Source: Burkholderiales bacterium
GTDB lineage: Bacteria > Pseudomonadota > Gammaproteobacteria > Burkholderiales > SG8-39
Length of the DNA stretch: 8,269 bases
Reading direction: 5' to 3'
Assembly: GCA_016649475.1 (NCBI GenBank)
Contig: JAENXP010000072.1
Location: 1 to 8,269, forward strand
Shown: positions 1 through 6,534 of the stretch, in pieces
Numbering within the stretch: position 1 is the first letter of the stretch
Layout: every line of letters begins with the position of its first letter
Notes under the pieces: model-generated
Database searches by the model: none
Told to the model about the DNA's origin: nothing
Seen by the model: only the letters and a program-made list of their open reading frames with translations
Made by a program: the position numbers and the translations under genes

Positions 1-738
1 GGCGCCGGTGATCACGCCCGCGCTCTCGCCGCACAGATAGGCGGCGAAGTCGGCGACCTCGGCCGGTTCGATCAGGCGCTTGACCGCAGCCGGCTCGAGC
101 ATGATTTTCTCTATGACTTCCTCGGGCGGAATGCCGCGGGTGCGCGCCTGGTCGGCGATCTGCGCATCCACCAGCGGCGTGCGCACGTAGGCCGGGCAGA
201 TGGCGTTGGCGGTGATGCCGAAGGCGCCGCCTTCGAGCGCCGCGGTCTTGGTCAGGCCCACCAGCCCGTGTTTTGCGCTGATGTAGGAACTCTTGTTGGG
301 CGAGGCGATCAGGCCGTGGATGGAGGAGACATTGATTATGCGGCCCCAGCCTTGCGCGCGCATCGCCGGCCAGACGTATTTGGTCAGCAGAAACGGAGCG
401 GTGAGCATCACCGCCTGCATCTTGTCCCACACGTCCTCGGGAAAAGCCTCGATGGTTTCGACGTGCTGGAAGCCGGCGTTATTGACCAGGATGTGCACCG
501 TGCCATAGGCGGCGAGCGCCTGGTCGACGAGCGCGCGGCAATCGGCGCGCTTGCCCATGTCGGCTAGCACGAAGGTTCCGCCTAGCCGCGCGGCGGCGCT
601 TTTGCCCGCGTCCGCGTTGATGTCGGATACGACCACCTTGGCACCGTCGGCCGCGAAGCGCTCGGCTATCGCCAGGCCTAGGCCGCTGGCCGCGCCTGTG
701 ACCACAGCGATCTTGCCCTTGAACGGTAACGGGGTCAT
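1..738 (-). CDS. bdhA: 3-hydroxybutyrate dehydrogenase (SDR family), C-terminus cut by window edge
   Basis: NAD-dependent short-chain dehydrogenase that interconverts (R)-3-hydroxybutyrate and acetoacetate in the cytoplasm, a step in PHB and ketone-body use. The 246 visible codons start MTPLPFKGKIAVVTG. The Rossmann glycine motif TGAASGLG is at residues 14-21, NNAG at 86-89, and the SDR catalytic residues are Ser139, Tyr152 and Lys156. Residues matching the known substrate pocket of Pseudomonas enzymes are all present: Gln91, His141, Lys149 and Gln193; the pocket Trp is replaced by Tyr184 (CPAYVRTPLV), which I believe is common in relatives. The reading frame is open to base 1 and ends GVITGA, so about 14 residues of a ~260-residue family are missing. 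The ATG lies 5 bases after the GST stop, with only a weak Shine-Dalgarno, which suggests translational coupling. Family and substrate are firm from the pocket residues; the start is fairly sure. Confidence 0.94.
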   Translation of the reverse strand, partial: MTPLPFKGKIAVVTGAASGLGLAIAERFAADGAKVVVSDINADAGKSAAARLGGTFVLADMGKRADCRALVDQALAAYGTVHILVNNAGFQHVETIEAFPEDVWDKMQAVMLTAPFLLTKYVWPAMRAQGWGRIINVSSIHGLIASPNKSSYISAKHGLVGLTKTAALEGGAFGITANAICPAYVRTPLVDAQIADQARTRGIPPEEVIEKIMLEPAAVKRLIEPAEVADFAAYLCGESAGVITGA

Positions 739-743
739 GGCTG

Positions 744-1364
744 TCAGCTCAGCGGCAGGAGTACGCTTTTCACGAAAGCTTCGCGCTCGGACAGGCGTTT
801 GAACCAGGCTTCCACGTTCGGCCGCGACGGTCGCTCCATTTCTATGCCGAACCAGCGCCAGCTGATGGTGCCCAGCGGAATGTCGCCGATGGTGAGCTGC
901 TTGCCGGCGATGTAGTCGCGGCCCTCGAGCGCAGCGTCGAAAATTTTCAGAATCTCCGCGGCCTTCTGGCGCGAAGCCTCGATAAGTTCCGGATTGCGCT
1001 TTTCCGGCGGGGTTCGCACCAGACCCCAGAACACCTCGCGCATCGGCGGCCAGTACACGGTCGCGCACCAGTCCATCCACTTGTCCGATTGCGCCCGCGC
1101 CGCCGGATCTTCGGCCCACAGCGTGCCCCTGCCGTATTTCGCGCCGAGATAGCGCACTACCGCGTTCGATTCCCACACCACCGTGCCTTCATCCTCGATC
1201 ACCGGCACCAGACCGTTCGGGTTCATTTTGCGGAACTCCGGCGTGTTGACCACGCCGTACTGCATACCGGCGTCGACGCGTTCGTAGGGTACCTTCAGTT
1301 CCTCCAGGCACCAGATCGCCTTTTGCACATTGACCGAATTATTGCGTCCCCAAAGCTTCAACAT
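744..1364 (-). CDS. Glutathione S-transferase family protein
   Basis: A 206-residue cytosolic GST. Residues 1-75 form the thioredoxin-like glutathione-binding domain: NNSVNVQK at 8-15 carries the probable activating Ser10 or Asn, VP at 53-54 is the cis-proline loop, and ESNAVVRYL at 65-73 has the Glu-Ser pair that holds the gamma-glutamyl group of glutathione. The helical C-terminal domain fills the rest; TIGD at 158-161 is the N-capping box conserved across GSTs. Length is normal. A GGGAG-like Shine-Dalgarno lies about 8 bases before the ATG. It sits 15 bases after the gamma-glutamyltransferase stop and 5 bases before the hydroxybutyrate dehydrogenase, so it is probably co-transcribed with both. 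The acceptor substrate cannot be read from the sequence. The family is certain, the class and role are not. Confidence 0.93.
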   Translation of the reverse strand: MLKLWGRNNSVNVQKAIWCLEELKVPYERVDAGMQYGVVNTPEFRKMNPNGLVPVIEDEGTVVWESNAVVRYLGAKYGRGTLWAEDPAARAQSDKWMDWCATVYWPPMREVFWGLVRTPPEKRNPELIEASRQKAAEILKIFDAALEGRDYIAGKQLTIGDIPLGTISWRWFGIEMERPSRPNVEAWFKRLSEREAFVKSVLLPLS

Positions 1365-1379
1365 GTAAGTCTCCCTTGT

Positions 1380-2969
1380 TCAGTATCCAACCGCCTGTCC
1401 GTCGCGGCGCGGGTCGGAGGCGCCCAGATAGCCGTCTTCGAGCTTGTAGATCAGCTGCGCGCTGCCGAAATCCAGGTAGCCCTGCGTCAGTTCCTCGAGC
1501 TGGTGGCCGCGGCGCTCCAGTTCGGCCAGCGTCTCGCCGGAAAATCCCGGCTCGACGTTCACGCGCATCCCTTCGATCACGCGATAGCGCGGGCCGTCGG
1601 CGCAGGCCTGCGGGTTCTGCCCGTAGTCGGCGAGCCGCACCATGACCTGGGCGTGGCCCTGCGGCTGCATGCTGCCGCCCATCACGCCGAAGCTCATCAC
1701 CGGCTGTCCGTCCTTGGTGACGAAGCCGGGGATGATGGTCTGGAACGGGCGCTTGGCCGGGCCCACCTGGTTCGCATGCCCCGGCTGCAGACTGAAGGAG
1801 TGGGCGCGATTCTGCAGGCTCACGCCGGTGCCCGGCACCACCACGCCCGAGCCGAAGCCCATGTAATTGGATTGGATAAAGGACACCATCATGCCGCTCG
1901 CGTCGGCGGCGGTGAGATAGACCGTGCCGCCCTTGCCCGGCGTGCCGTGGCTGAAATTGCGCGCGCGTTTGCGGTCGATCAGCTTTGCGCGCCCGGCAAG
2001 ATACGCCGGGTCGAGCAGTTCGGCGTTGCGCACCGTCATGGTCCTCGGGTCCGACACATGGCGGTAGACGTCGGCGAAAGCGACTTTCATCGCCTCGATC
2101 TGCAGGTGCACGCTGTCGGCCGAATCAACAGGGTGGCTCGCCACATCGAAATGCTGCAGGATGCCCAGTGCCATCAGCGCGGCGATGCCCTGGCCGTTGG
2201 GCGGCAGCTCGTGCAGGGTGTAACCGCGGTAATCCTGCGCCAGCGGCTCTACCCAGTCGGACAGATGCGCGGCGAAGTCGGCTGCGATCATGAGTGCGCC
2301 ATGCTGTTTCGCGTGCGCGGCGATTTTGCGTACGATTTCGCCGCGGTAAAAAGCCTCGCCGTGGGATTCGGCGATCAGTTCGAGCGTCTTCGCCTGGTCG
2401 GGGAAGCTGAATTTTTCGCCTGGCAGCGGCGCGCGGCCGCGGGGCATGAAAGCGTCCGCGAAGCCGGGCTGCATCTGCAGTTCCGGCAGCTGATTCGCCC
2501 ATTGCCTGGCGATGGTGGGCGACACCAGGTAGCCGTCGCGGGCATAGCCGATGGCCGGTTCGAACAAGTCCGCGAAAGGCAGTTTGCCGAAACGTCCCGA
2601 CAGCGTCGACCAGGCATCAACGCAGCCCGGCACGGTCACCGCGTTCCATCCGCGCACGGGCATGGTCTTGTGGTCTTTGAAAAATTCCGGCGTCCAGGCG
2701 GCGGGTGAACGGCCCGAGGCGTTGAAGCCGTGCAGCTTTTCACCGTCCCAGATGATGGCGAAAGCGTCGCTGCCGATACCGTTGGAAACCGGCTCCAGCA
2801 CCGTCAGCGCAATGGCGGTCGCCAGCGCCGCATCCACGGCATTGCCGCCCCGTTGCAGCATGCGCAGGCCCGCCTGCGCGGCGAGCGGCTGCGTCGTCGC
2901 CACGATATTGCGGGCGAGGACGGGTTTGCGGTAGGAGGTATAGGGAAACTGCCAATCGAAGGCCGACAT
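1380..2969 (-). CDS. Gamma-glutamyltransferase-family Ntn hydrolase (cytoplasmic, YwrD/HpxW-like)
   Basis: A 529-residue N-terminal-nucleophile hydrolase precursor. Such enzymes cut themselves before a conserved threonine, which becomes the catalytic nucleophile; here this is most likely Thr349 (GKGGT at 345-349), giving subunits of about 348 and 181 residues. Other family marks are GGNAVDAA at 41-48, ASGRSP at 84-89 with Arg87 in the place of the gamma-glutamyl-binding arginine, PPNGQG at 256-261, GGSMQPQGH at 431-439 and SDPRRDG near the end. There is no signal peptide, unlike periplasmic E. coli Ggt, so it should act in the cytoplasm. Length and motifs fit the short GGT-like branch that contains Bacillus YwrD and oxamate amidohydrolase HpxW, so glutathione may not be the substrate. 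A CAGGA Shine-Dalgarno lies 8 bases before the ATG. It is the first gene of the run with GST and hydroxybutyrate dehydrogenase. Confidence 0.92.
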   Translation of the reverse strand: MSAFDWQFPYTSYRKPVLARNIVATTQPLAAQAGLRMLQRGGNAVDAALATAIALTVLEPVSNGIGSDAFAIIWDGEKLHGFNASGRSPAAWTPEFFKDHKTMPVRGWNAVTVPGCVDAWSTLSGRFGKLPFADLFEPAIGYARDGYLVSPTIARQWANQLPELQMQPGFADAFMPRGRAPLPGEKFSFPDQAKTLELIAESHGEAFYRGEIVRKIAAHAKQHGALMIAADFAAHLSDWVEPLAQDYRGYTLHELPPNGQGIAALMALGILQHFDVASHPVDSADSVHLQIEAMKVAFADVYRHVSDPRTMTVRNAELLDPAYLAGRAKLIDRKRARNFSHGTPGKGGTVYLTAADASGMMVSFIQSNYMGFGSGVVVPGTGVSLQNRAHSFSLQPGHANQVGPAKRPFQTIIPGFVTKDGQPVMSFGVMGGSMQPQGHAQVMVRLADYGQNPQACADGPRYRVIEGMRVNVEPGFSGETLAELERRGHQLEELTQGYLDFGSAQLIYKLEDGYLGASDPRRDGQAVGY

Positions 2970-3375
2970 GCAAATAATCCTGTCAGGAAGGTGCCGAAAC
3001 AGCGCGGATTGCGTTGCTACGCCGAGTCACTGGCGCGCGGACGAGGCGACATTCTAGCAGCTTGGTTCGAGGCCAGGGCGCGGCGCAGGCGCGTTTCGCG
3101 GCCGCAGCGCCCCAGCGCAGGATCCGCTGCCCGAACTCGCATAAACCGAGCCCAGGGCCATAGGCGTGGCCCAGTTCCGCTACGACAGGGAAATCTACTA
3201 CGGCGTCGACATTTCAGGCTTGACGCCCATGATTGCAAACGGTGAGCTTCAGTCCGTTTCGATCATGGAAACCGAATTGCCATTCTTCTTGATCCGTCCG
3301 TCGTGTGCCGATATTCGACCGGCGCGCGAGCGAGAGTCGCGTTCGGGCAGAAGAACAAGCGAGATCGGACGCAGC
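2970..3375. other. Intergenic region between hemerythrin and gamma-glutamyltransferase genes
   Basis: About 400 bases with no gene I can support. It must carry the leader and promoter of the gamma-glutamyltransferase operon and the 3' end of the hemerythrin transcript. I see no stem followed by a T-run that would mark an intrinsic terminator after the hemerythrin gene. The part nearest the hemerythrin gene is compositionally mild (30 G+C in the 60 bases from 3241), while the part from 3061 to 3140 is strongly GC-rich. A short plus-strand stretch at 3166-3231 has coding-like third positions and is treated as a finding. Confidence 0.6.
3051..3056 (-). promoter_or_regulatory. Possible -10 box upstream of the gamma-glutamyltransferase operon
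   Basis: TAGAAT on the minus strand, one base from the TATAAT consensus, about 80 bases before the ATG of the first operon gene. The hexamer 17 bases further upstream (GCCCTG) does not resemble TTGACA, so support is weak and rests only on the -10 match and position. Confidence 0.25.
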
Positions 3376-3858
3376 CTAAGTTTCCAGGATTCTAAGCAAG
3401 GATTCGTCGATCAGGTGAATGGTGGGGTACACCATTTTGTCCTCGATCTTTTCATGGTGTTTGAGGCCCTGCGCCAACCTGGCGATCGCGATGTTTTTCT
3501 CTTCGTTCGCGCGCTGCAATAGCGCCTCGGTCGCTGCATTCAAGCCCCGATGGTGGCCACGCGAGGCATCGTGGAGTTCGCGTAGCTCCGCAAGCATGGG
3601 GTTCCTGACCCCGGTATCCAGTCGCGCACGACCGGCCATCACATCGTGCAGCATTCCGAAAACACGGAAAGCGCTGTCCTCTTCCTGACTGAAGTGCGGC
3701 ATGCACATTTCCATCAGTTCCCTGGCCGCCACTCCCAGCGGACCGGGCTCCCTGGCTGCTCGTGCGAATCCGGTGCGCAATTCATCATGCGCATGCATTA
3801 ATTTCTCAGGAATGGCGAGTTTTTCGTCGGATACGTAAGGCAACGGCGTCCTGTCCAT
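3376..3858 (-). CDS. Hemerythrin HHE cation-binding domain protein
   Basis: A 160-residue all-helical protein of the HHE/hemerythrin-like family, predicted to hold a di-iron site in a four-helix bundle. Numbered from the chosen ATG, likely ligands are His24 (HAHDELR), His55 and Glu59 (HFSQEED), one or more of His96, His102 and His103 (LHDASRGHHRG), and His135 with Glu139 (HHEKIEDKMVYP). It lacks signal peptide and membrane segments, so it should be cytoplasmic. The longest open frame begins at a TTG at 3864, but an AGGAGGG Shine-Dalgarno sits 8 bases before the ATG at 3858 and only about one base before that TTG, so I take the ATG. It lies 47 bases downstream of a second, different hemerythrin gene on the same strand. 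Family roles include oxygen, NO or redox sensing and iron handling; nothing here decides between them. Confidence 0.88.
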   Translation of the reverse strand: MDRTPLPYVSDEKLAIPEKLMHAHDELRTGFARAAREPGPLGVAARELMEMCMPHFSQEEDSAFRVFGMLHDVMAGRARLDTGVRNPMLAELRELHDASRGHHRGLNAATEALLQRANEEKNIAIARLAQGLKHHEKIEDKMVYPTIHLIDESLLRILET

Positions 3859-3865
3859 CAGCAAA

Positions 3866-3872
3866 CCCTCCT
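3866..3872 (-). promoter_or_regulatory. Strong Shine-Dalgarno that sets the HHE gene start
   Basis: AGGAGGG on the minus strand, 8 bases before the ATG at 3858 when counted from its GGAGG core. It is the best ribosome binding site in the window and argues against the TTG at 3864. It implies that this gene is translated independently of the upstream bacteriohemerythrin gene. Confidence 0.8.
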
Positions 3873-3905
3873 ATCAAAGGCAAATCCCGGCGGCGAACTC
3901 CCGAT

Positions 3906-4370
3906 TCAGTCAGCCCGGCAGACCATTTGGCCGAGCCTGGTGCCGGATTTATCTGCCACGGCGGACGATTGCCCGTCGTACAGTTCGAGTGCGTACTTCG
4001 CAAGCCATTTGTCGCCTGTCACGATATGGCCGAGCAGACAACCGCGCATTCGTCGCGCTAACTCGCCCCGGACGCTTTCATGCGTTGTTTGGCATTCAAG
4101 GCGCTCGAGGCGCTCGATCTCGCGCAATGTGTTTCGATGATCGGCGGCATGCGACTCTGCGTCCGGATAGGGAAGCAATCGCATCAAGCACTCTTCGACG
4201 CGAAAGTGGAATTCCAGGAATGTCCTGGCACGGGATATGAGGCCTGGCGCATCGTTCCGGGCCGAGCGGTTCTCCCCGGTCTGTTCGAACAAGGTGACGA
4301 ATTCGACGATGGCGCGATGTTGTTCGTCGATGTTGCGTATGCCTGTTTCATACTCGGCTTTCCATTGCAT
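3906..4370 (-). CDS. Bacteriohemerythrin
   Basis: A 154-residue single-domain bacteriohemerythrin, an oxygen-binding di-iron protein. The full ligand set is visible with canonical spacing: His18 (IDEQH), His55 and Glu59 (HFRVEE), His74 and His78 (SHAADH), His115 and Asp120 (HIVTGD). The N-terminal MQWKAEYETGIRNID is typical. The domain proper ends near residue 130; a further tail of about 24 residues (YDGQSSAVADKSGT and beyond, with a cysteine near the end) is longer than in many relatives and has no recognised function. There is no signal peptide or fused methyl-accepting or GGDEF domain, so it is a free cytoplasmic protein, likely for oxygen storage, delivery or sensing. The Shine-Dalgarno is weak (GGA about 9 bases upstream). 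It is the first gene of the hemerythrin pair. Confidence 0.94.
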   Translation of the reverse strand: MQWKAEYETGIRNIDEQHRAIVEFVTLFEQTGENRSARNDAPGLISRARTFLEFHFRVEECLMRLLPYPDAESHAADHRNTLREIERLERLECQTTHESVRGELARRMRGCLLGHIVTGDKWLAKYALELYDGQSSAVADKSGTRLGQMVCRAD

Positions 4371-4406
4371 GCTCGGAGTTCCAATCCATATTGAGAAGTC
4401 GGCCCC

Positions 4407-4418
4407 GCCTGAGCAGGC
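4407..4418. repeat. Short palindrome in the bacteriohemerythrin leader
   Basis: GCCTGAGCAGGC is a perfect 12-base palindrome about 40 bases before the bacteriohemerythrin ATG. It could be an operator half-site pair or a small hairpin in the mRNA leader, but at this GC content a 12-base palindrome may arise by chance. Confidence 0.3.
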
Positions 4419-5187
4419 CCGGTCGTTACGGCGGAAATCCCGTTAGAGTCGCGCTCAAAATCGAAAGCTCCGGCCATGCTGCTTTCGCGCGAACAGATTG
4501 TCGAAGTCATCTGCACGGTGCGGCCGGCGCTCGCCTGGATCGAACTACGGATTCCAGTTATTAGCGCGCTTCGTCGCGTCCGGCGCGGGCGCGTTCCGCG
4601 CCGCCTTAGGGCGTCTCCCCCGCGCCTTGCGCCGGCAGAATTGCGTTGCCAGCGAAACCAGGGAGAAATCAAACTGGTGCGCAGTCGACTCCACTTGTGC
4701 GACCCGCTGCCGAACTCGGCCGTTTCGCCAGCGTCCCGGGGGGTGGCGGATTTGGCGGCCGGCTGCGTTGGGTGCGGCATGTCAAATTTCCTTGTGCGTC
4801 GCCTGGCGGTATCGAAGGCGCCCTACCAGCGCGACTCAGCAATCCCCGTGCCATAGAGGGTTTTGTTCATTTCTTCAGGTGGTTGCGGGATCGCCTGCGC
4901 CATGGATCGGGTTCCGGCGAGGCATATTGTCGCTTTACCCCGACAGCTCGTCCTGCGCTCGAGGACATGAGAAGCATTAACAGAGACTTGCATTGTCGCC
5001 GATCGACGACGGCGGTCGCCATCGGTGGAGTCTCGAGTTTTTCTAAGATGAGCGATGTCAGCCACAGCCCATCGAGAACCTCGAGAACGCTATTTGTCCT
5101 TAATCCGGAGGCGGCGTTCTCCAGGCGCAGAAGAGGGCGGTCGCCGATTTCGCGCAAAGCGCGGCAGCATCGTCAATTTCCAGGCCC

Positions 5188-5215
5188 GCCGTATGCCGCT
5201 GCACGCGTACGGCAT
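5188..5215. repeat. Nested inverted repeats after metY
   Basis: GCCGTA (5188-5193) pairs with TACGGC (5208-5213), and alternatively ATGCCG (5193-5198) pairs with CGGCAT (5210-5215), so two mutually exclusive 6-base stems are possible just downstream of the metY stop. No T-run follows on the minus strand, so it is not a standard intrinsic terminator, though it could stabilise the mRNA 3' end. Confidence 0.35.
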
Positions 5216-5230
5216 GGTGATTTCGTTTGC

Positions 5231-6520
5231 CTATACCTTCGCCGCTTGCGCCAGGGCCTGATCCAGATCCCAGAGGATGTCATCGATTTCTTCCAGTCCG
5301 ACCGAGATGCGCACCATGTCGGGGGTGACGCCGGCCTTGGCCTGCTCGTCCTCCGACAACTGGCGGTGGGTGGTCGAGGCGGGATGGATCACCAGCGTAC
5401 GCGCGTCGCCGACGTTGGCGAGGTGGCTCATGAATTGCGCCGCATCGATAAAGGCTTCGCCCGCCCTGGCGCCGCCCTTGACGCCGAAGGTCATGATGCC
5501 GGCGCAGCCCCGGGGCAGGTATTTTTTCGCCAGCGCATGGTAGCGGTTGGAAACGAGGCCGGGATAATTCACCCAGCTCACCTGCGCATGGTCCTGCAGA
5601 AACTGCGCCACCCTGAGCGCGTTGTCGCAATGCGCCTTCATGCGCAGGTGCAGGGTCTCCAGGCCCTGCAGCAGCATCCAGGCGTTGAACGGCGACAGCG
5701 CCGGGCCGAAGGTCCTGAGCGTCTCCATGCGCGCCTTCATGGTGTAGCCGAAGTCGCCGAAGGTCTCGTAAAAGCGCACGCCGTGATAGCCGCGCGAGGG
5801 CTCGGTCATGCCGGGGAAGTTGCCGTTGTCCCAGGGGAATTTTCCCGACTCGACGATCACGCCGCCCATGGTGGTGCCGTGCCCGCCGATGTATTTGGTG
5901 GCCGAATGCACCACGATGTCGGCGCCGAATTCGAACGGCCGGCACAGGTAGGGCGACGCGAACGTGTTGTCGACGATCAGCGGAACGCCGGCTTCGTGCG
6001 CAATTTTGGCCACCGCCTCGATGTCGAACACGTTGATCAGCGGGTTGCCCAGGGTCTCGGCATAGACGGCCTTGGTTTTTTTGGTGATCGCGCGGCGGAA
6101 ATTCTCCGGATCGTCGGGGTCGACGAAAGTGGTGTTGATGCCGAGCTTGCGGAAATTCACTTCGAACAGCGAGTAGGTGCCGCCATACAGGGTGGAAGCC
6201 GAAACGATTTCGTCACCCTGCTCGCACAATGTGAGCAGGGCCGTCGTTTCCGCCGCCTGGCCGGTGGCGAGCGCCAGCGACGCGCGACCGCCCTCGAGCG
6301 CAGCCATGCGCTCTTCGAACACCGCCGTGGTCGGGTTGGACAGCCGTGTGTAGACGTTGCCGAAGGTCTGCAGATTGAACAGGCTCGCCGCGTGCTCGGC
6401 CGAGTCGAACACATAGGACGTGGTCTGGTAGATCGGCACCGCGCGCGCGCCGGTGGCGGGGTCGGGGATCTGTCCCGCGTGCAGGCACAGGGTGCCGAAG
6501 CCGAATTCTCTGTCTGCCAT
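5231..6520 (-). CDS. metY: O-acetylhomoserine sulfhydrylase (O-acetylhomoserine aminocarboxypropyltransferase)
   Basis: PLP enzyme of the Cys/Met metabolism family that makes homocysteine from O-acetylhomoserine and sulfide, the direct sulfhydrylation route to methionine, in the cytoplasm. The 429 residues match the usual MetY length, longer than the ~390 of MetB, MetC or MetZ. Key motifs: YTRLSNPT at 57-64, ATGQAAE at 85-91, LYGGTYSLF at 111-119, Asp184-Asn185 (IVDNTFASPYL), the PLP-binding Lys209 in HSATKYIGGHGT, and TLVIHPASTTHRQL at 375-388. The insertion around 225-260 (FPWDNGNFPG, then YHGVRFYETFG) is characteristic of MetY. GGGGA about 5 bases before the ATG is the ribosome binding site. 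It follows the CoA-binding protein gene after 14 bases, so the two are one operon. No SAM riboswitch is visible. O-succinylhomoserine use is possible but less likely given the length. Confidence 0.95.
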   Translation of the reverse strand: MADREFGFGTLCLHAGQIPDPATGARAVPIYQTTSYVFDSAEHAASLFNLQTFGNVYTRLSNPTTAVFEERMAALEGGRASLALATGQAAETTALLTLCEQGDEIVSASTLYGGTYSLFEVNFRKLGINTTFVDPDDPENFRRAITKKTKAVYAETLGNPLINVFDIEAVAKIAHEAGVPLIVDNTFASPYLCRPFEFGADIVVHSATKYIGGHGTTMGGVIVESGKFPWDNGNFPGMTEPSRGYHGVRFYETFGDFGYTMKARMETLRTFGPALSPFNAWMLLQGLETLHLRMKAHCDNALRVAQFLQDHAQVSWVNYPGLVSNRYHALAKKYLPRGCAGIMTFGVKGGARAGEAFIDAAQFMSHLANVGDARTLVIHPASTTHRQLSEDEQAKAGVTPDMVRISVGLEEIDDILWDLDQALAQAAKV

Positions 6521-6534
6521 GATTTCCCCGAACC

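Larger units (their letters stand above)
4371..5230. other. Long gene-poor region between bacteriohemerythrin and metY
   Basis: About 860 bases without a gene I can support. Open frames exist on both strands, but their translations are rich in Arg, Ser and Pro, show no known motif, and lack convincing Shine-Dalgarno sites. The region holds the upstream region of the hemerythrin pair and the 3' end of the metY transcript. Composition is uneven: 30 G+C in the 60 bases from 5041, and very GC-rich around 4570-4640. Small symmetrical elements are GCCTGAGCAGGC at 4407-4418 and nested inverted repeats at 5188-5215. I see no tRNA, insertion sequence end or CRISPR-like array. It could be a degraded gene, an RNA gene or plain spacer. 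Confidence 0.55.

Noticed and set aside
1089..2708. Long plus-strand open frame of 539 codons
   Set aside because: It is antisense to the GST and gamma-glutamyltransferase genes. Its translation is rich in Arg, His and Ala with no motif, a typical mirror frame in GC-rich DNA.
3121..4720. Similar 18-20 base strings near 3121-3139 and 4699-4718 (GATCCGCTGCCCGAACTCG against GACCCGCTGCCGAACTCG)
   Set aside because: They differ by a base and an indel, the flanks do not match, and no further copies were seen; chance similarity in GC-rich DNA is enough.
4184..4780. Minus-strand open frame of 198 codons overlapping the bacteriohemerythrin gene
   Set aside because: Overlaps the true bacteriohemerythrin frame; the extra part is Arg/Ser/Thr-rich without motifs.
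5072..5088. Direct repeat TCGAGAAC twice with a 9-base period
   Set aside because: Only two short copies with no promoter or partner element beside them; not enough to call an operator.
4867..5157. Possible 96-residue minus-strand protein starting at TTG
   Set aside because: Its middle looks faintly protein-like, but it has a TTG start, no Shine-Dalgarno, no motif and a basic, irregular C-terminus.
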